This document shows, in pieces, positions 7,088 through 13,823 of a stretch of DNA of 20,837 nucleotides (the first letter of the stretch is position 1; every line of letters begins with the position of its first letter). The notes under the pieces were generated by a model, which saw only the letters and a list, made by a program, of their open reading frames with translations, was not told the DNA's origin and made no database searches. The position numbers and the translations under genes were made by a program. The stretch is from an uncultured Clostridia bacterium (GTDB lineage Bacteria; Bacillota; Clostridia; Peptostreptococcales; Anaerovoracaceae), in NCBI GenBank assembly GCA_934277495.1, contig CAKQUI010000027.1:1-20837 (forward strand). Reading direction: 5' to 3'.

Positions 7088-7440
7088 TGATTTGTTTGCA
7101 TAAAAGAGAACATGAATTTGTCAGTTTTTTGTTAATTTTCTCATTTTGTTGACTTTTTATAACTTGTTTGCTTTTTTATTATGATATAAAGTGCCCTCAT
7201 GTACTACAGACGGATTTGTGCTCCGGTATCCCCAGCATATATCTTCCTGTCTCATTACGCTGCAAAAGGCGCCTCCCCACCCCTACAGATCCGGGACTTC
7301 ACCCAGAAGGTGTACCACTGACAGTCTGCGTATATAATCTGCCTGTCCTGATGCAGCAGCAAAGATCAGGTATTGCAGAAACAGCCGTAATGTAGTGTCC
7401 GCATACATATCACAGTAAGTCCAAAAACATCATATCCCTC
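7088..7440. other. Unexplained divergent intergenic region (eutH / CCG protein)
   Basis: This has a very AT-rich part (7088-7195, many T-runs on the plus strand) followed by a clearly GC-richer block (about 7196-7400). The latter contains small inverted elements such as ACCC...GGGT near 7301-7311. A 75-codon plus-strand frame (7168-7395) is present but has no convincing ribosome site or protein-like composition. The block does not match a riboswitch consensus I know. It may be a structured leader, a small RNA or a gene relic. Confidence 0.4.
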
Positions 7441-7469
7441 TTAAAATACGTGCTGTAACATGATATACT
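7441..7469 (+). promoter_or_regulatory. Sigma-A type promoter for the CCG-domain protein
   Basis: TTAAAA (7441-7446), a 17-nt spacer and TATACT (7464-7469). Predicted initiation near 7476 gives a leader of about 36 nt to the ATG at 7512. Confidence 0.6.
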
Positions 7470-7511
7470 CTTATTATATATGCAATTCATTTTATGACAG
7501 GGAGACTGAAA

Positions 7512-8429
7512 ATGTATACACACGACAAAATACCTTCGGCATTACAGAAAATTTTTATCAGCGATATGGAACAGGCCTGCAGCGACGCCGCTCTTGTAAG
7601 AAAACCCATAGACCGCAGCACCGGCAAAGAATTCGATAAATGTTCATATGCCTTCTTTCCCGGATGCCAGCTGGGAGCTTCTGAACCGGAGATCGTTGTA
7701 AAGGTCTATGATTCGCTGCTGTTCCAGCACCCCGATACCGCCATATTCCTCAGCTGCTGCGGCGCACCCTCCGCCTGGACTCAGGATAACGGCGTATCCC
7801 CGGAAATACTCAGCGATATCAGAATAGAATGGGAAAACCTTGGAAAACCAGCGATGATAATGGCATGTATGTCGTGCTGCAGGCTCTTCAGAGAGAACCT
7901 GCCTGAAATACCTGTCATCACGCTTTATGAAATGCTTGACGAGCTGCAGATAAGCGGCGGCTGCAATACTGTGGACTACAGCCTTTTTGCGCCATCCTCC
8001 ACCCAGGACGATGACAAAGTCATCGACGCAGTAACGAAACTTGCAGACAGCATGGGTGCAACGCTGCATCCTGCCGGGGAAAACACTGCATATACAGGAT
8101 GCTGTCTTTGCGACGGCACCAGCGATACTGTACCTGCTGCCGGAGACTACCCGTTCATCACATACTGCATCAGCTGCCGGGATATGCTGAAAAAAAACGG
8201 CCAGGATGCTGTGCACATCCTTGAGCTGATCTACGGCATGGGGGACTCCAACCAGCATATGAAACACGAGCATAAACACGACCACGGTCATGAAGATCAT
8301 GATGAACATGAAGATGACACACCTGCAGTATCAGCACCGCTTCCGACGCCGGAGGAAAGACGCAGGAACCGCATGGAGCTGAAACAGGCTCTGCTGTCGC
8401 TTTTCTGGGACGAGTTCATCGAAATATGA
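7512..8429 (+). CDS. CCG-domain (HdrB-like) iron-sulfur protein with His-rich linker
   Basis: A 305-residue protein; the ATG at 7512 is preferred over 7494 because GGGAG lies 7 nt before it. The first cysteine-rich domain has the pattern Cys52 (FPGCQ), Cys82-Cys83-Gly84 (SCCGAP) and Cys119-x-x-Cys122 (CMSCC), as in heterodisulfide reductase subunit B and related CCG proteins, where such cysteines hold a noncubane [4Fe-4S] cluster. A second partial set follows: Cys197, Cys198, Cys200, and Cys219-x-x-Cys222. Residues 249-267 (HMKHEHKHDHGHEDHDEHE) form a His/Asp/Glu-rich linker likely to bind metal. The C-terminus is a charged helix ending in Trp-Asp-Glu-Phe. It stands alone on the plus strand with its own promoter and terminator. 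A redox or electron-transfer role follows from the family; the partner is unknown. Confidence 0.85.
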   Translation: MYTHDKIPSALQKIFISDMEQACSDAALVRKPIDRSTGKEFDKCSYAFFPGCQLGASEPEIVVKVYDSLLFQHPDTAIFLSCCGAPSAWTQDNGVSPEILSDIRIEWENLGKPAMIMACMSCCRLFRENLPEIPVITLYEMLDELQISGGCNTVDYSLFAPSSTQDDDKVIDAVTKLADSMGATLHPAGENTAYTGCCLCDGTSDTVPAAGDYPFITYCISCRDMLKKNGQDAVHILELIYGMGDSNQHMKHEHKHDHGHEDHDEHEDDTPAVSAPLPTPEERRRNRMELKQALLSLFWDEFIEI

Positions 8430-8475
8430 CAACATCATCGGTCTTAAATATATATTTTATAATGATAATACTCTA

Positions 8476-8523
8476 ACGGACCGCTACGCCAGCGGGATCT
8501 CCTGCTGACGTGCAGTCCGTTTT
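8476..8523 (+). terminator. Rho-independent terminator of the CCG-protein gene
   Basis: A long imperfect stem (ACGGAC...GTCCGT outer, then GC/GC, ACG/CGT and CAGC/GCTG inner pairs) starts 46 nt after the stop codon and runs directly into TTTT (including the last stem base). Confidence 0.75.
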
Positions 8524-8761
8524 CATGTACCGGGATCGTGACACCTCATCATGTCCATAGCCGAAGCAGCATCACAGCCAGCAGGATCAGACAAAGATCC
8601 AGGCAGCCGGGCTGTCATGGATATGGCTTAAAACACATTGACCCATATATCCGCCATCCATCTTGAATGCTGACGGAAAACAGATGCTTCATTAGGATCC
8701 TCCGGCAGACCATTGTCCGGCACGCTGGTATATGTGCTTCGCCCCGATATCCGGAAAAAAT
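8524..8761. other. Intergenic stretch with no confident gene; possible minus-strand gene relic
   Basis: No frame with a start codon of gene-like length is present. On the minus strand a short frame ending in TAA at 8628-8630 reads protein-like near its end (VPDNGLPEDPNEASV, then SRWMADIWVNVF). A second short frame further downstream encodes a hydrophobic run (LILLAVMLL). Both lack usable starts, so this could be a decayed gene or chance. Confidence 0.25.
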
Positions 8762-8812
8762 AAAAGTGCCCATGAGATAAACTCCGGCGGAGTCTTTCTC
8801 ACAGACACTTTT
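8762..8812. terminator. Long hairpin in intergenic region, T-tailed on plus strand
   Basis: AAAAGTG pairs with CACTTTT, TGAGA with TCTCA, and AAACTCC with GGAGT/TTT around a GGC loop. The A-run and T-run ends make it usable as a terminator in either direction. There is no recognised gene immediately upstream on either strand, so it may end a small RNA or be left over from a lost gene. Confidence 0.5.
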
Positions 8813-8889
8813 AAAAGCAAGTTTATAAAAAGCAATTATGAATTTTTATCTCTTCTGTGATTATATAATACCACATTCTCAGAACAATG

Positions 8890-8911
8890 ATGTTGTTTCA
8901 ACAACATTTTT
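8890..8911 (+). terminator. Perfect 8-bp inverted repeat followed by T-run
   Basis: ATGTTGTT-TC-AACAACAT followed by TTTT on the plus strand, 22 nt from the convergent end of the alcohol dehydrogenase gene. On the minus strand it is followed by CATTGTT, so it is a poor terminator for that gene. The AT-rich stem makes it weak overall. Confidence 0.45.
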
Positions 8912-8932
8912 GCAGGTTTTTTTGTGTTTTTT

Positions 8933-10135
8933 TCAATTATTTTTGGTTTTTATTCCGTACACAAGCTTTTCAAGGTCTTTCCTGCCTGCTATCACCGGCA
9001 CCGGGTACAGCGGATTCGCTTCTTTGTCTGCCCATTCTGCGATCTTCGGGATATCTTCATCTCTGATGCATGGCAGATATTCCGGGATATCCATGATACG
9101 GTCGAGCTCACGTATGCGGTCTTTCAGTGCTTGTGCTTTAGCTTTGCCCGTTATCCCTGCTGCAGATGCAAGCTGTGACAGACGTCCTTCTGCTGCCGGT
9201 CCAAAAAAATCCAGGACATGCGGCAGGATCACCGCCATAGCTTTGCCGTGAGGTATTCCGTAAAGGCCGCCCACTGCATGCCCTATGGCGTGTACATATC
9301 CCACGCAGCCTCTGGTAAAAGCCCTTCCTGCGTAGAATGCTGCCAGCTGCATGTTTTCCCTGGCCTGCATATCGCTGCCGTTGCAGTATGCTCTGTAAAG
9401 GCTGCTGTTTATGAGACTTACAGCTTTTTCTGCCATCTCATCTTCGGCAGATGTGCTGTATCTGCCGTTGATATACGCCTCCACGGCATGGCACAGTGCA
9501 TCCATTCCTGTATACGCCGTTATATCCGGCGGCAGACCTTTTGTCAGTATCGGATCCAGGATACATGTATGGGGGATAAGCGCCGTATCGTTTATCGACT
9601 TTTTCCGATGTGTTTTATGATCTGTTATGACTGCAGCCATCGTTGCCTCCGAGCCTGTCCCTGCCGTAGTCGGTACTGCCCACATATGCGGTACAGCTTT
9701 ACGGTGTCTTACTCTGAGAACGCCCTGCAGCTGAGATACACTTTTGCCGGGTCTTGCGATACAAGCAGCTATCGCCTTGCCGCAGTCCATTGGCGATCCG
9801 CCTCCGAACAGCACTATGCCCTGTGCTCCGCTTTTCCTGTAAAGCTCTGCGCCCTCCGATACCTGAATGTCTGCAGGATCCGATGTCAGGCTGTCGAATA
9901 TCTCATATGCTATGCCAAGCTCGTCCATCCTGGCGAGCATGGGCTCCATGAGACCTCTCTTTTTCATCCCCGGTCCTGTTACTATCATCACACGTTCAAT
10001 ACCTTTTTTCCTGATGTCGTCTGCCGCTTTCACGCTTGAACCTTCGCCTCGTATCAGCTCAGGCACGTGCCACGGCAGGAAATGCATTCCCAGCTTCATT
10101 CCTGCCTGGAATATCCTGCATACTGCTCTATTCAT
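8933..10135 (-). CDS. Iron-containing (group III) alcohol dehydrogenase
   Basis: 400 residues from the ATG at 10133-10135, chosen because AGGAG lies 6 nt upstream; an upstream in-frame start at 10165 would begin inside the terminator. The NAD(P)-binding turn GGGSPMDCGK (111-120) and TTAGTGSE (156-163) are present. Metal ligands by comparison with FucO are Asp212 and His216 (GMDALCHAVEAY), His282 and His296 (VHAIGHAVGGLYGIPHG). The family reduces aldehydes or oxidises primary alcohols with NAD(P)H. The substrate cannot be read from sequence; butanol, ethanol or 1,3-propanediol types are all possible. A EutG-like acetaldehyde role is tempting with eutH nearby but is not supported by operon structure. 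Expression probably depends on readthrough of the terminator immediately upstream. Confidence 0.92.
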   Translation of the reverse strand: MNRAVCRIFQAGMKLGMHFLPWHVPELIRGEGSSVKAADDIRKKGIERVMIVTGPGMKKRGLMEPMLARMDELGIAYEIFDSLTSDPADIQVSEGAELYRKSGAQGIVLFGGGSPMDCGKAIAACIARPGKSVSQLQGVLRVRHRKAVPHMWAVPTTAGTGSEATMAAVITDHKTHRKKSINDTALIPHTCILDPILTKGLPPDITAYTGMDALCHAVEAYINGRYSTSAEDEMAEKAVSLINSSLYRAYCNGSDMQARENMQLAAFYAGRAFTRGCVGYVHAIGHAVGGLYGIPHGKAMAVILPHVLDFFGPAAEGRLSQLASAAGITGKAKAQALKDRIRELDRIMDIPEYLPCIRDEDIPKIAEWADKEANPLYPVPVIAGRKDLEKLVYGIKTKNN

Positions 10136-10147
10136 ATATTGCTCCTG

Positions 10148-10182
10148 AAAAAAGACCCGGAACATTTCAATGTCTCCGGGTC
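10148..10182 (-). terminator. Intrinsic terminator between NlpC/P60 gene and alcohol dehydrogenase
   Basis: On the minus strand, GACCCGGAGACATT, a short loop and the pairing arm ending TTCCGGGTC are followed directly by TTTTTT. The U-tract is joined without a gap to CAGGAG, the alcohol dehydrogenase ribosome site. It is a strong terminator that also forms that gene's leader. Confidence 0.9.
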
Positions 10183-10211
10183 CTGATATACTTTATGATG
10201 CTTTGCTGCAG

Positions 10212-11243
10212 CTATTCTATTACTCTTGTGACTGCCAGTATACTGCCGCACTCTCTGACACTTGAAACACATATGCCCTTGCTGGCGTTGGCTGCATGGA
10301 CGATCTTGCCGTTCCCCATATATATAGCTATATGTCCGTGATATGTTATCAGATCTCCCGGCTTCGCCTCGGCAAATGATATCTGCTTGCCTGCCTTGGC
10401 CTGGGCGTATGCTGTTCTCGGCAGTGATATACCGAATTTAGCGAATATGCTTTGTACGAATCCTGAGCAGTCCGCCCCGTTGGTAAGGCTGGTGCCTCCG
10501 TACACATAAGGATTGCCACAGAACTGGAGTGCATAGTTCACAACAGAACTTCCGCTGCCGCTGCCAAGTACCTTTCCTTCTTCACTGGTGCCCCATTCGG
10601 TATCCTTAGGTCTGTCCTTTGTACCTTTAGTCACTATCTTCGCAACGGCCTCTCTGACTACTGTTCGGTCTATCTCTTCAGCTGCTGTCACAGCGCCGTT
10701 GACGCTTGTCATGGCATCGGTAACTATCTGACTTCCGGCTTCCCCGCTGCGTGTCACCTTGCTCTGGTCCTTGTAAAGTTTATCGCTTTCCTCGTAGGTC
10801 TTTCCTGCATCTATTTTCTTCAGACTGCCTTTCTCAGAATTTATCGTGACATTGAACAGAGGCTCTTCGCTGCTGTTCTTCTCAAGGACATAGTTCACAG
10901 CTTCCTTCTCTGTCATGACTTCAGGTGCTTCCTCAAGACGTTTGAGTTCCTTTGTCTCCACGCTGAGTTTCTTGTCTATGACTATAGAATTTATCTGTGC
11001 GCCTTCCGGGGAGTATTCATCGATAACATCCTGAACGACATTTTCTGCAGTCTTCTTGTCTTTGACAAGCGCTATCTCCTTGCCGTCCGCCTTCAGCACA
11101 TACGGTTCGGATATCTTAGTACCGTCCGCATACACTGCATACGGCTTGGTCAGATCCAGAAAAACAACTACACCTGCCACAGCCAGCATCACTGCCAGTG
11201 CTGCTATAAGCACAAATTTGCGATTTCGTATACTTTTGACCAT
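10212..11243 (-). CDS. Membrane-anchored G5-NlpC/P60 cell wall hydrolase
   Basis: 343 residues. A basic N-terminus and one hydrophobic segment (about 9-29) without a clear cleavage site suggest a signal anchor. Next come an extracytoplasmic region (31-140), a G5-like domain (about 145-210, a fold that binds sugars or peptidoglycan), a Gly/Ser linker (227-232) and a C-terminal NlpC/P60 domain (about 233-343). The catalytic Cys259 (ADCSGFVQ) and His304 (GHIAIYMG) are visible, with His316 (VHAAN) as the third residue. Such enzymes cut the D-gamma-glutamyl-meso-diaminopimelate or related stem-peptide bond in peptidoglycan. The ribosome site (AAGGAAAAGAG) is loose. The gene appears monocistronic, between a promoter at 11295-11323 and the terminator at 10148-10182. 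Confidence 0.9.
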   Translation of the reverse strand: MVKSIRNRKFVLIAALAVMLAVAGVVVFLDLTKPYAVYADGTKISEPYVLKADGKEIALVKDKKTAENVVQDVIDEYSPEGAQINSIVIDKKLSVETKELKRLEEAPEVMTEKEAVNYVLEKNSSEEPLFNVTINSEKGSLKKIDAGKTYEESDKLYKDQSKVTRSGEAGSQIVTDAMTSVNGAVTAAEEIDRTVVREAVAKIVTKGTKDRPKDTEWGTSEEGKVLGSGSGSSVVNYALQFCGNPYVYGGTSLTNGADCSGFVQSIFAKFGISLPRTAYAQAKAGKQISFAEAKPGDLITYHGHIAIYMGNGKIVHAANASKGICVSSVRECGSILAVTRVIE

Positions 11244-11294
11244 GTGATTCTCTTTTCCTTAATAAACCCAAGTTGTAATTCAAAATACTATATT

Positions 11295-11323
11295 ATTATA
11301 CAGAAAACCACCCCTGTTTTAAA
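11295..11323 (-). promoter_or_regulatory. Promoter for the NlpC/P60 gene, overlapping the upstream terminator
   Basis: On the minus strand, TTTAAA (11318-11323), a 17-nt spacer and a perfect TATAAT (11295-11300). The -35 box is the loop of the terminator hairpin at 11302-11341, so termination and initiation share the same bases. Confidence 0.6.
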
Positions 11324-11341
11324 TACAGAGGTGGTTTTTTT
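11302..11341 (-). terminator. Terminator of the glutamine synthetase-serS-hisC operon (symmetric)
   Basis: AACCACCTCTGT pairs with ACAGGGGTGGTT (one G-T pair), with a short AT loop. On the minus strand it is followed by TTCTG (the stem's last bases extend this to TTTTCTG). It is T-tailed on the plus strand too (TTTTT). It lies about 55 nt past the hisC-like stop. Confidence 0.85.
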
Positions 11342-11396
11342 CACATAATCTTCAATTACATCTGTCAATTTTAGTACTATCTTGCTGTCAGATGTA

Positions 11397-12500
11397 TCAT
11401 TTTGCTGAAAGAACTTCGTCGAGTTTTTCGATGAAAAGCTTCATCTGTTCTTCGGTTCCTGTATTGACACGTATCCATGTCTCCCATCCCCAAAGGTATC
11501 CCGGGCGGATGACTACACCCTTTTTCTGGAGCTCTTCGAATACCGGCTGGGACGGAACGCCGATGTTCACCCATGAGAAGTTGGAGTATGATTTGAAGTA
11601 CTCGAAGCCTCTTTCTCTGAAGCAGCTTTCGAGGTAGTCTATGGCTTTTTTGTTCTCAGCTGCTGCAAAGTCCTTGTACTCGCTGTCCTTCAGGGCTGCT
11701 CTTGCTCCTGTCTGAGCCAGTCTGTTGACTCCGAGAGTCTGTCTGACTTTGTTCATCTCGCCGGCTATCTCTTCGGATGTGATGATATATCCAAGTCTCA
11801 CGCCTGCGATGCCGTATATCTTCGAGAAAGTCCTGAGAACTACAGTGTTCGGACGTTTCTTCATCAGATCTATGCTGTTTTTCGGATATTCGTCATAAAG
11901 CTCAGCGAACTCATAATAGGCTTCATCCATGATGATGACTACATCATCCGGCACTTTGCTGATGAATGCATCCAGTTCTTCCTGTGTAGCAATATTGCCT
12001 GTAGGGTTGTTAGGATTGCATATATATATCAGCTTGGTCCTGTCGTTTATGTGTTCCAGGAATCCGTCGAAGTCGAATTTCTGTCCCTTGAACGGTATCT
12101 TGTGCGCTTTTCCGCCCATGAGTCCTACTGAAATATTGTATATGTCGAAAGTAGGATCTGTCACGATTATTTCATCGCCTTCGTTGATGAAAGTCAGGGC
12201 AATATCCCAGATGAGACCTTCGCCGCCGTTGCCTACGACGATGTTGCCCGGCTTCACATCAAAGTGTTCAGCCAGTTCACCTACCAGGTCATATGCGGAA
12301 GCTTCAGGGTAGAAGTTGATATGCTCCACTTCGTTCTTTATAGCTTCTATCGCCTTAGGTGAAGGTCCGAACTGGTTCTCGTTCGATGCAAGTTTTTCTA
12401 TACGCTCAAGGCCGTAGTCTCTTCTGACCTGTTCGACAGGTTTGCCTGCCACATAGGGTCTGAGCTGGGCCAGCTGTTTTCTGAATAAATCTTTGCTCAT
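11397..12500 (-). CDS. hisC: HisC-like PLP-dependent aminotransferase
   Basis: 367 residues, class I/II fold-type I aminotransferase of the histidinol-phosphate group. Visible motifs are LASNENQFGPSP (38-49), NPNNPTG (162-168), DEAYYEF (192-198), the PLP lysine Lys227 in RTFSKIYGIAGVRLGY, and Arg344 in WIRVNTGT. In HisC the substrate is imidazole acetol-phosphate with glutamate as donor. Two motifs differ from the usual HisC: NENQFGPSP for NENPLGPSP, and GNGGEGLI for GNGSDEII. With no other his gene nearby, an aromatic or other amino-acid aminotransferase is a fair alternative. The gene sits 17 nt after serS with GGAG six bases before the ATG, so it is in the same operon. Confidence 0.85.
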   Translation of the reverse strand: MSKDLFRKQLAQLRPYVAGKPVEQVRRDYGLERIEKLASNENQFGPSPKAIEAIKNEVEHINFYPEASAYDLVGELAEHFDVKPGNIVVGNGGEGLIWDIALTFINEGDEIIVTDPTFDIYNISVGLMGGKAHKIPFKGQKFDFDGFLEHINDRTKLIYICNPNNPTGNIATQEELDAFISKVPDDVVIIMDEAYYEFAELYDEYPKNSIDLMKKRPNTVVLRTFSKIYGIAGVRLGYIITSEEIAGEMNKVRQTLGVNRLAQTGARAALKDSEYKDFAAAENKKAIDYLESCFRERGFEYFKSYSNFSWVNIGVPSQPVFEELQKKGVVIRPGYLWGWETWIRVNTGTEEQMKLFIEKLDEVLSAK

Positions 12501-12517
12501 TTGTTTCTCCTTGGCTG

Positions 12518-13804
12518 TTATTTCCCCTGTTTCTTCTCTATCCTGTCAGTACCCATGTATCCTCTGAGAGCTTCCGGTATCACTACTGAACCGTCCGCCT
12601 GCTGATAGTTTTCCAGGATAGCTGCCACTGTCCTGCCTACTGCCAGTCCTGAGCCGTTGAGAGTGTGCACGAATTCCGGCTTGCCTTTTGTTTCCGGTCT
12701 GAACCTGATGTTGGCTCTTCTTGCCTGGAAATTCTCGAAGTTGCTGCATGAGGATATCTCTACATATCTGCCGTAGCTTGGCATCCATACTTCGATATCG
12801 TATGTCATCGCTGATGAGAATCCCAGATCTCCTGTGGAAAGTCTTACGACTCTGTACGGTATCTCAAGCTTCTTCAGCACATCTTCTGCCGCTGCTGTCA
12901 GTGACTCCAGCTCGTCATATGAGTTCTCAGGTTTTACGAATTTCACCATCTCCACCTTGTTGAACTGATGCTGTCTGATGAGTCCTCTGGTGTCTCTGCC
13001 TGCGGAGCCTGCTTCTTTTCTGAAGCATGGAGTGTATGCTGTGTAGTATACCGGCAGTTCACTCTCATCAAGGATCTCGTTCATCCTGAGGTTCGTAACA
13101 GGTACTTCTGCTGTAGGAATAAGGAAAAAGTCCTTTGCAGGCACGTGGAACATGTCCTCTTCGAATTTAGGGAGCTGGCCTGTTCCTGTCATGGCGTCTC
13201 TGTTCACCATGAACGGAGGAAGGATCTCTGTGAATCCGTGTTCCTCTGTGTGCAGATCCAGCATGAAGTTTATCACAGCTCTTTCAAGCTTTGCTCCAAG
13301 GCCTTTGTATACAGTGAATCTCGTACCTGCTATCTTTGAAGCTCTTTCAAAGTCCAGGATATCCAGTTCTGTGCCGATGTCCCAGTGGGCTTTCATCTCG
13401 AAGTCAGCCTTTGCGGGTTCACCCCATTTTCTCAATTCCACGTTGTCTGAATCATCTGCTCCCACCTGTACATCTTTGAAAGGTGTGTTAGGTATCTGCA
13501 GCAGTGCGTTTCTTAGGTTTTCTTCGACTTCACTGACTTTGCCGTCGAGGACTTTGATATCCGCCGAAAGCTTTTTCATTTCTGCCATGAGCTCAGTGGT
13601 GTCTTTGCCTTCTTTTTTCATTACAGGTATCTGCTTTGAAGATGTGCTCTGTCTGTTTTTCATCTGCTCTACTTCAGCAAGCAGTGCACGTCTTTCTTTA
13701 TCGTATTCTCTGACCCTGTCTATCCCGTAATCGCCGTGACCTCTGGACTCTACTGCTTTCTTCACATTGTCGAAGTCATCACGTATTCTCTTGATATCAA
13801 GCAT
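12518..13804 (-). CDS. serS: Seryl-tRNA synthetase
   Basis: 428 residues, the normal bacterial length. An N-terminal helical arm (about 1-105) for the tRNA-Ser variable loop precedes the class II catalytic core, which shows TAEVPVTN (231-238), motif 2 ([14 protein letters not shown], 261-274) and motif 3 ([19 protein letters not shown] near 383-401, then [14 protein letters not shown]). It charges tRNA-Ser, and selenocysteine tRNA where present. GGAGG lies six bases before the ATG. It lies 19 nt after the glutamine synthetase gene, with no room for a T-box leader. Expression therefore follows the operon promoter, unlike many Firmicutes where serS has its own T-box. Confidence 0.97.
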   Translation of the reverse strand: MLDIKRIRDDFDNVKKAVESRGHGDYGIDRVREYDKERRALLAEVEQMKNRQSTSSKQIPVMKKEGKDTTELMAEMKKLSADIKVLDGKVSEVEENLRNALLQIPNTPFKDVQVGADDSDNVELRKWGEPAKADFEMKAHWDIGTELDILDFERASKIAGTRFTVYKGLGAKLERAVINFMLDLHTEEHGFTEILPPFMVNRDAMTGTGQLPKFEEDMFHVPAKDFFLIPTAEVPVTNLRMNEILDESELPVYYTAYTPCFRKEAGSAGRDTRGLIRQHQFNKVEMVKFVKPENSYDELESLTAAAEDVLKKLEIPYRVVRLSTGDLGFSSAMTYDIEVWMPSYGRYVEISSCSNFENFQARRANIRFRPETKGKPEFVHTLNGSGLAVGRTVAAILENYQQADGSVVIPEALRGYMGTDRIEKKQGK

Positions 13805-13823
13805 TTCAATCCTCCGCTTTTAT

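Noticed and set aside
7261..7320. Minus-strand GGGTGAAGTCCCGGATC resembles part of the FMN or cobalamin riboswitch core
   Set aside because: The other conserved blocks of either riboswitch are absent, and the distance to eutH and its own promoter does not fit a leader.
7168..7395. 75-codon plus-strand frame in the eutH / CCG intergenic region
   Set aside because: No Shine-Dalgarno, no recognisable domain and unlike neighbouring genes in composition; kept only as part of the unexplained region.
9218..10039. 273-codon plus-strand open frame opposite the alcohol dehydrogenase
   Set aside because: It is Cys/Arg/His-rich, has no ribosome site and lies exactly antisense to a well-conserved enzyme; a codon-bias shadow.
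13805..13823. Possible T-box leader for serS
   Set aside because: Only 19 nt separate serS from the upstream gene, so there is no room for a T-box.
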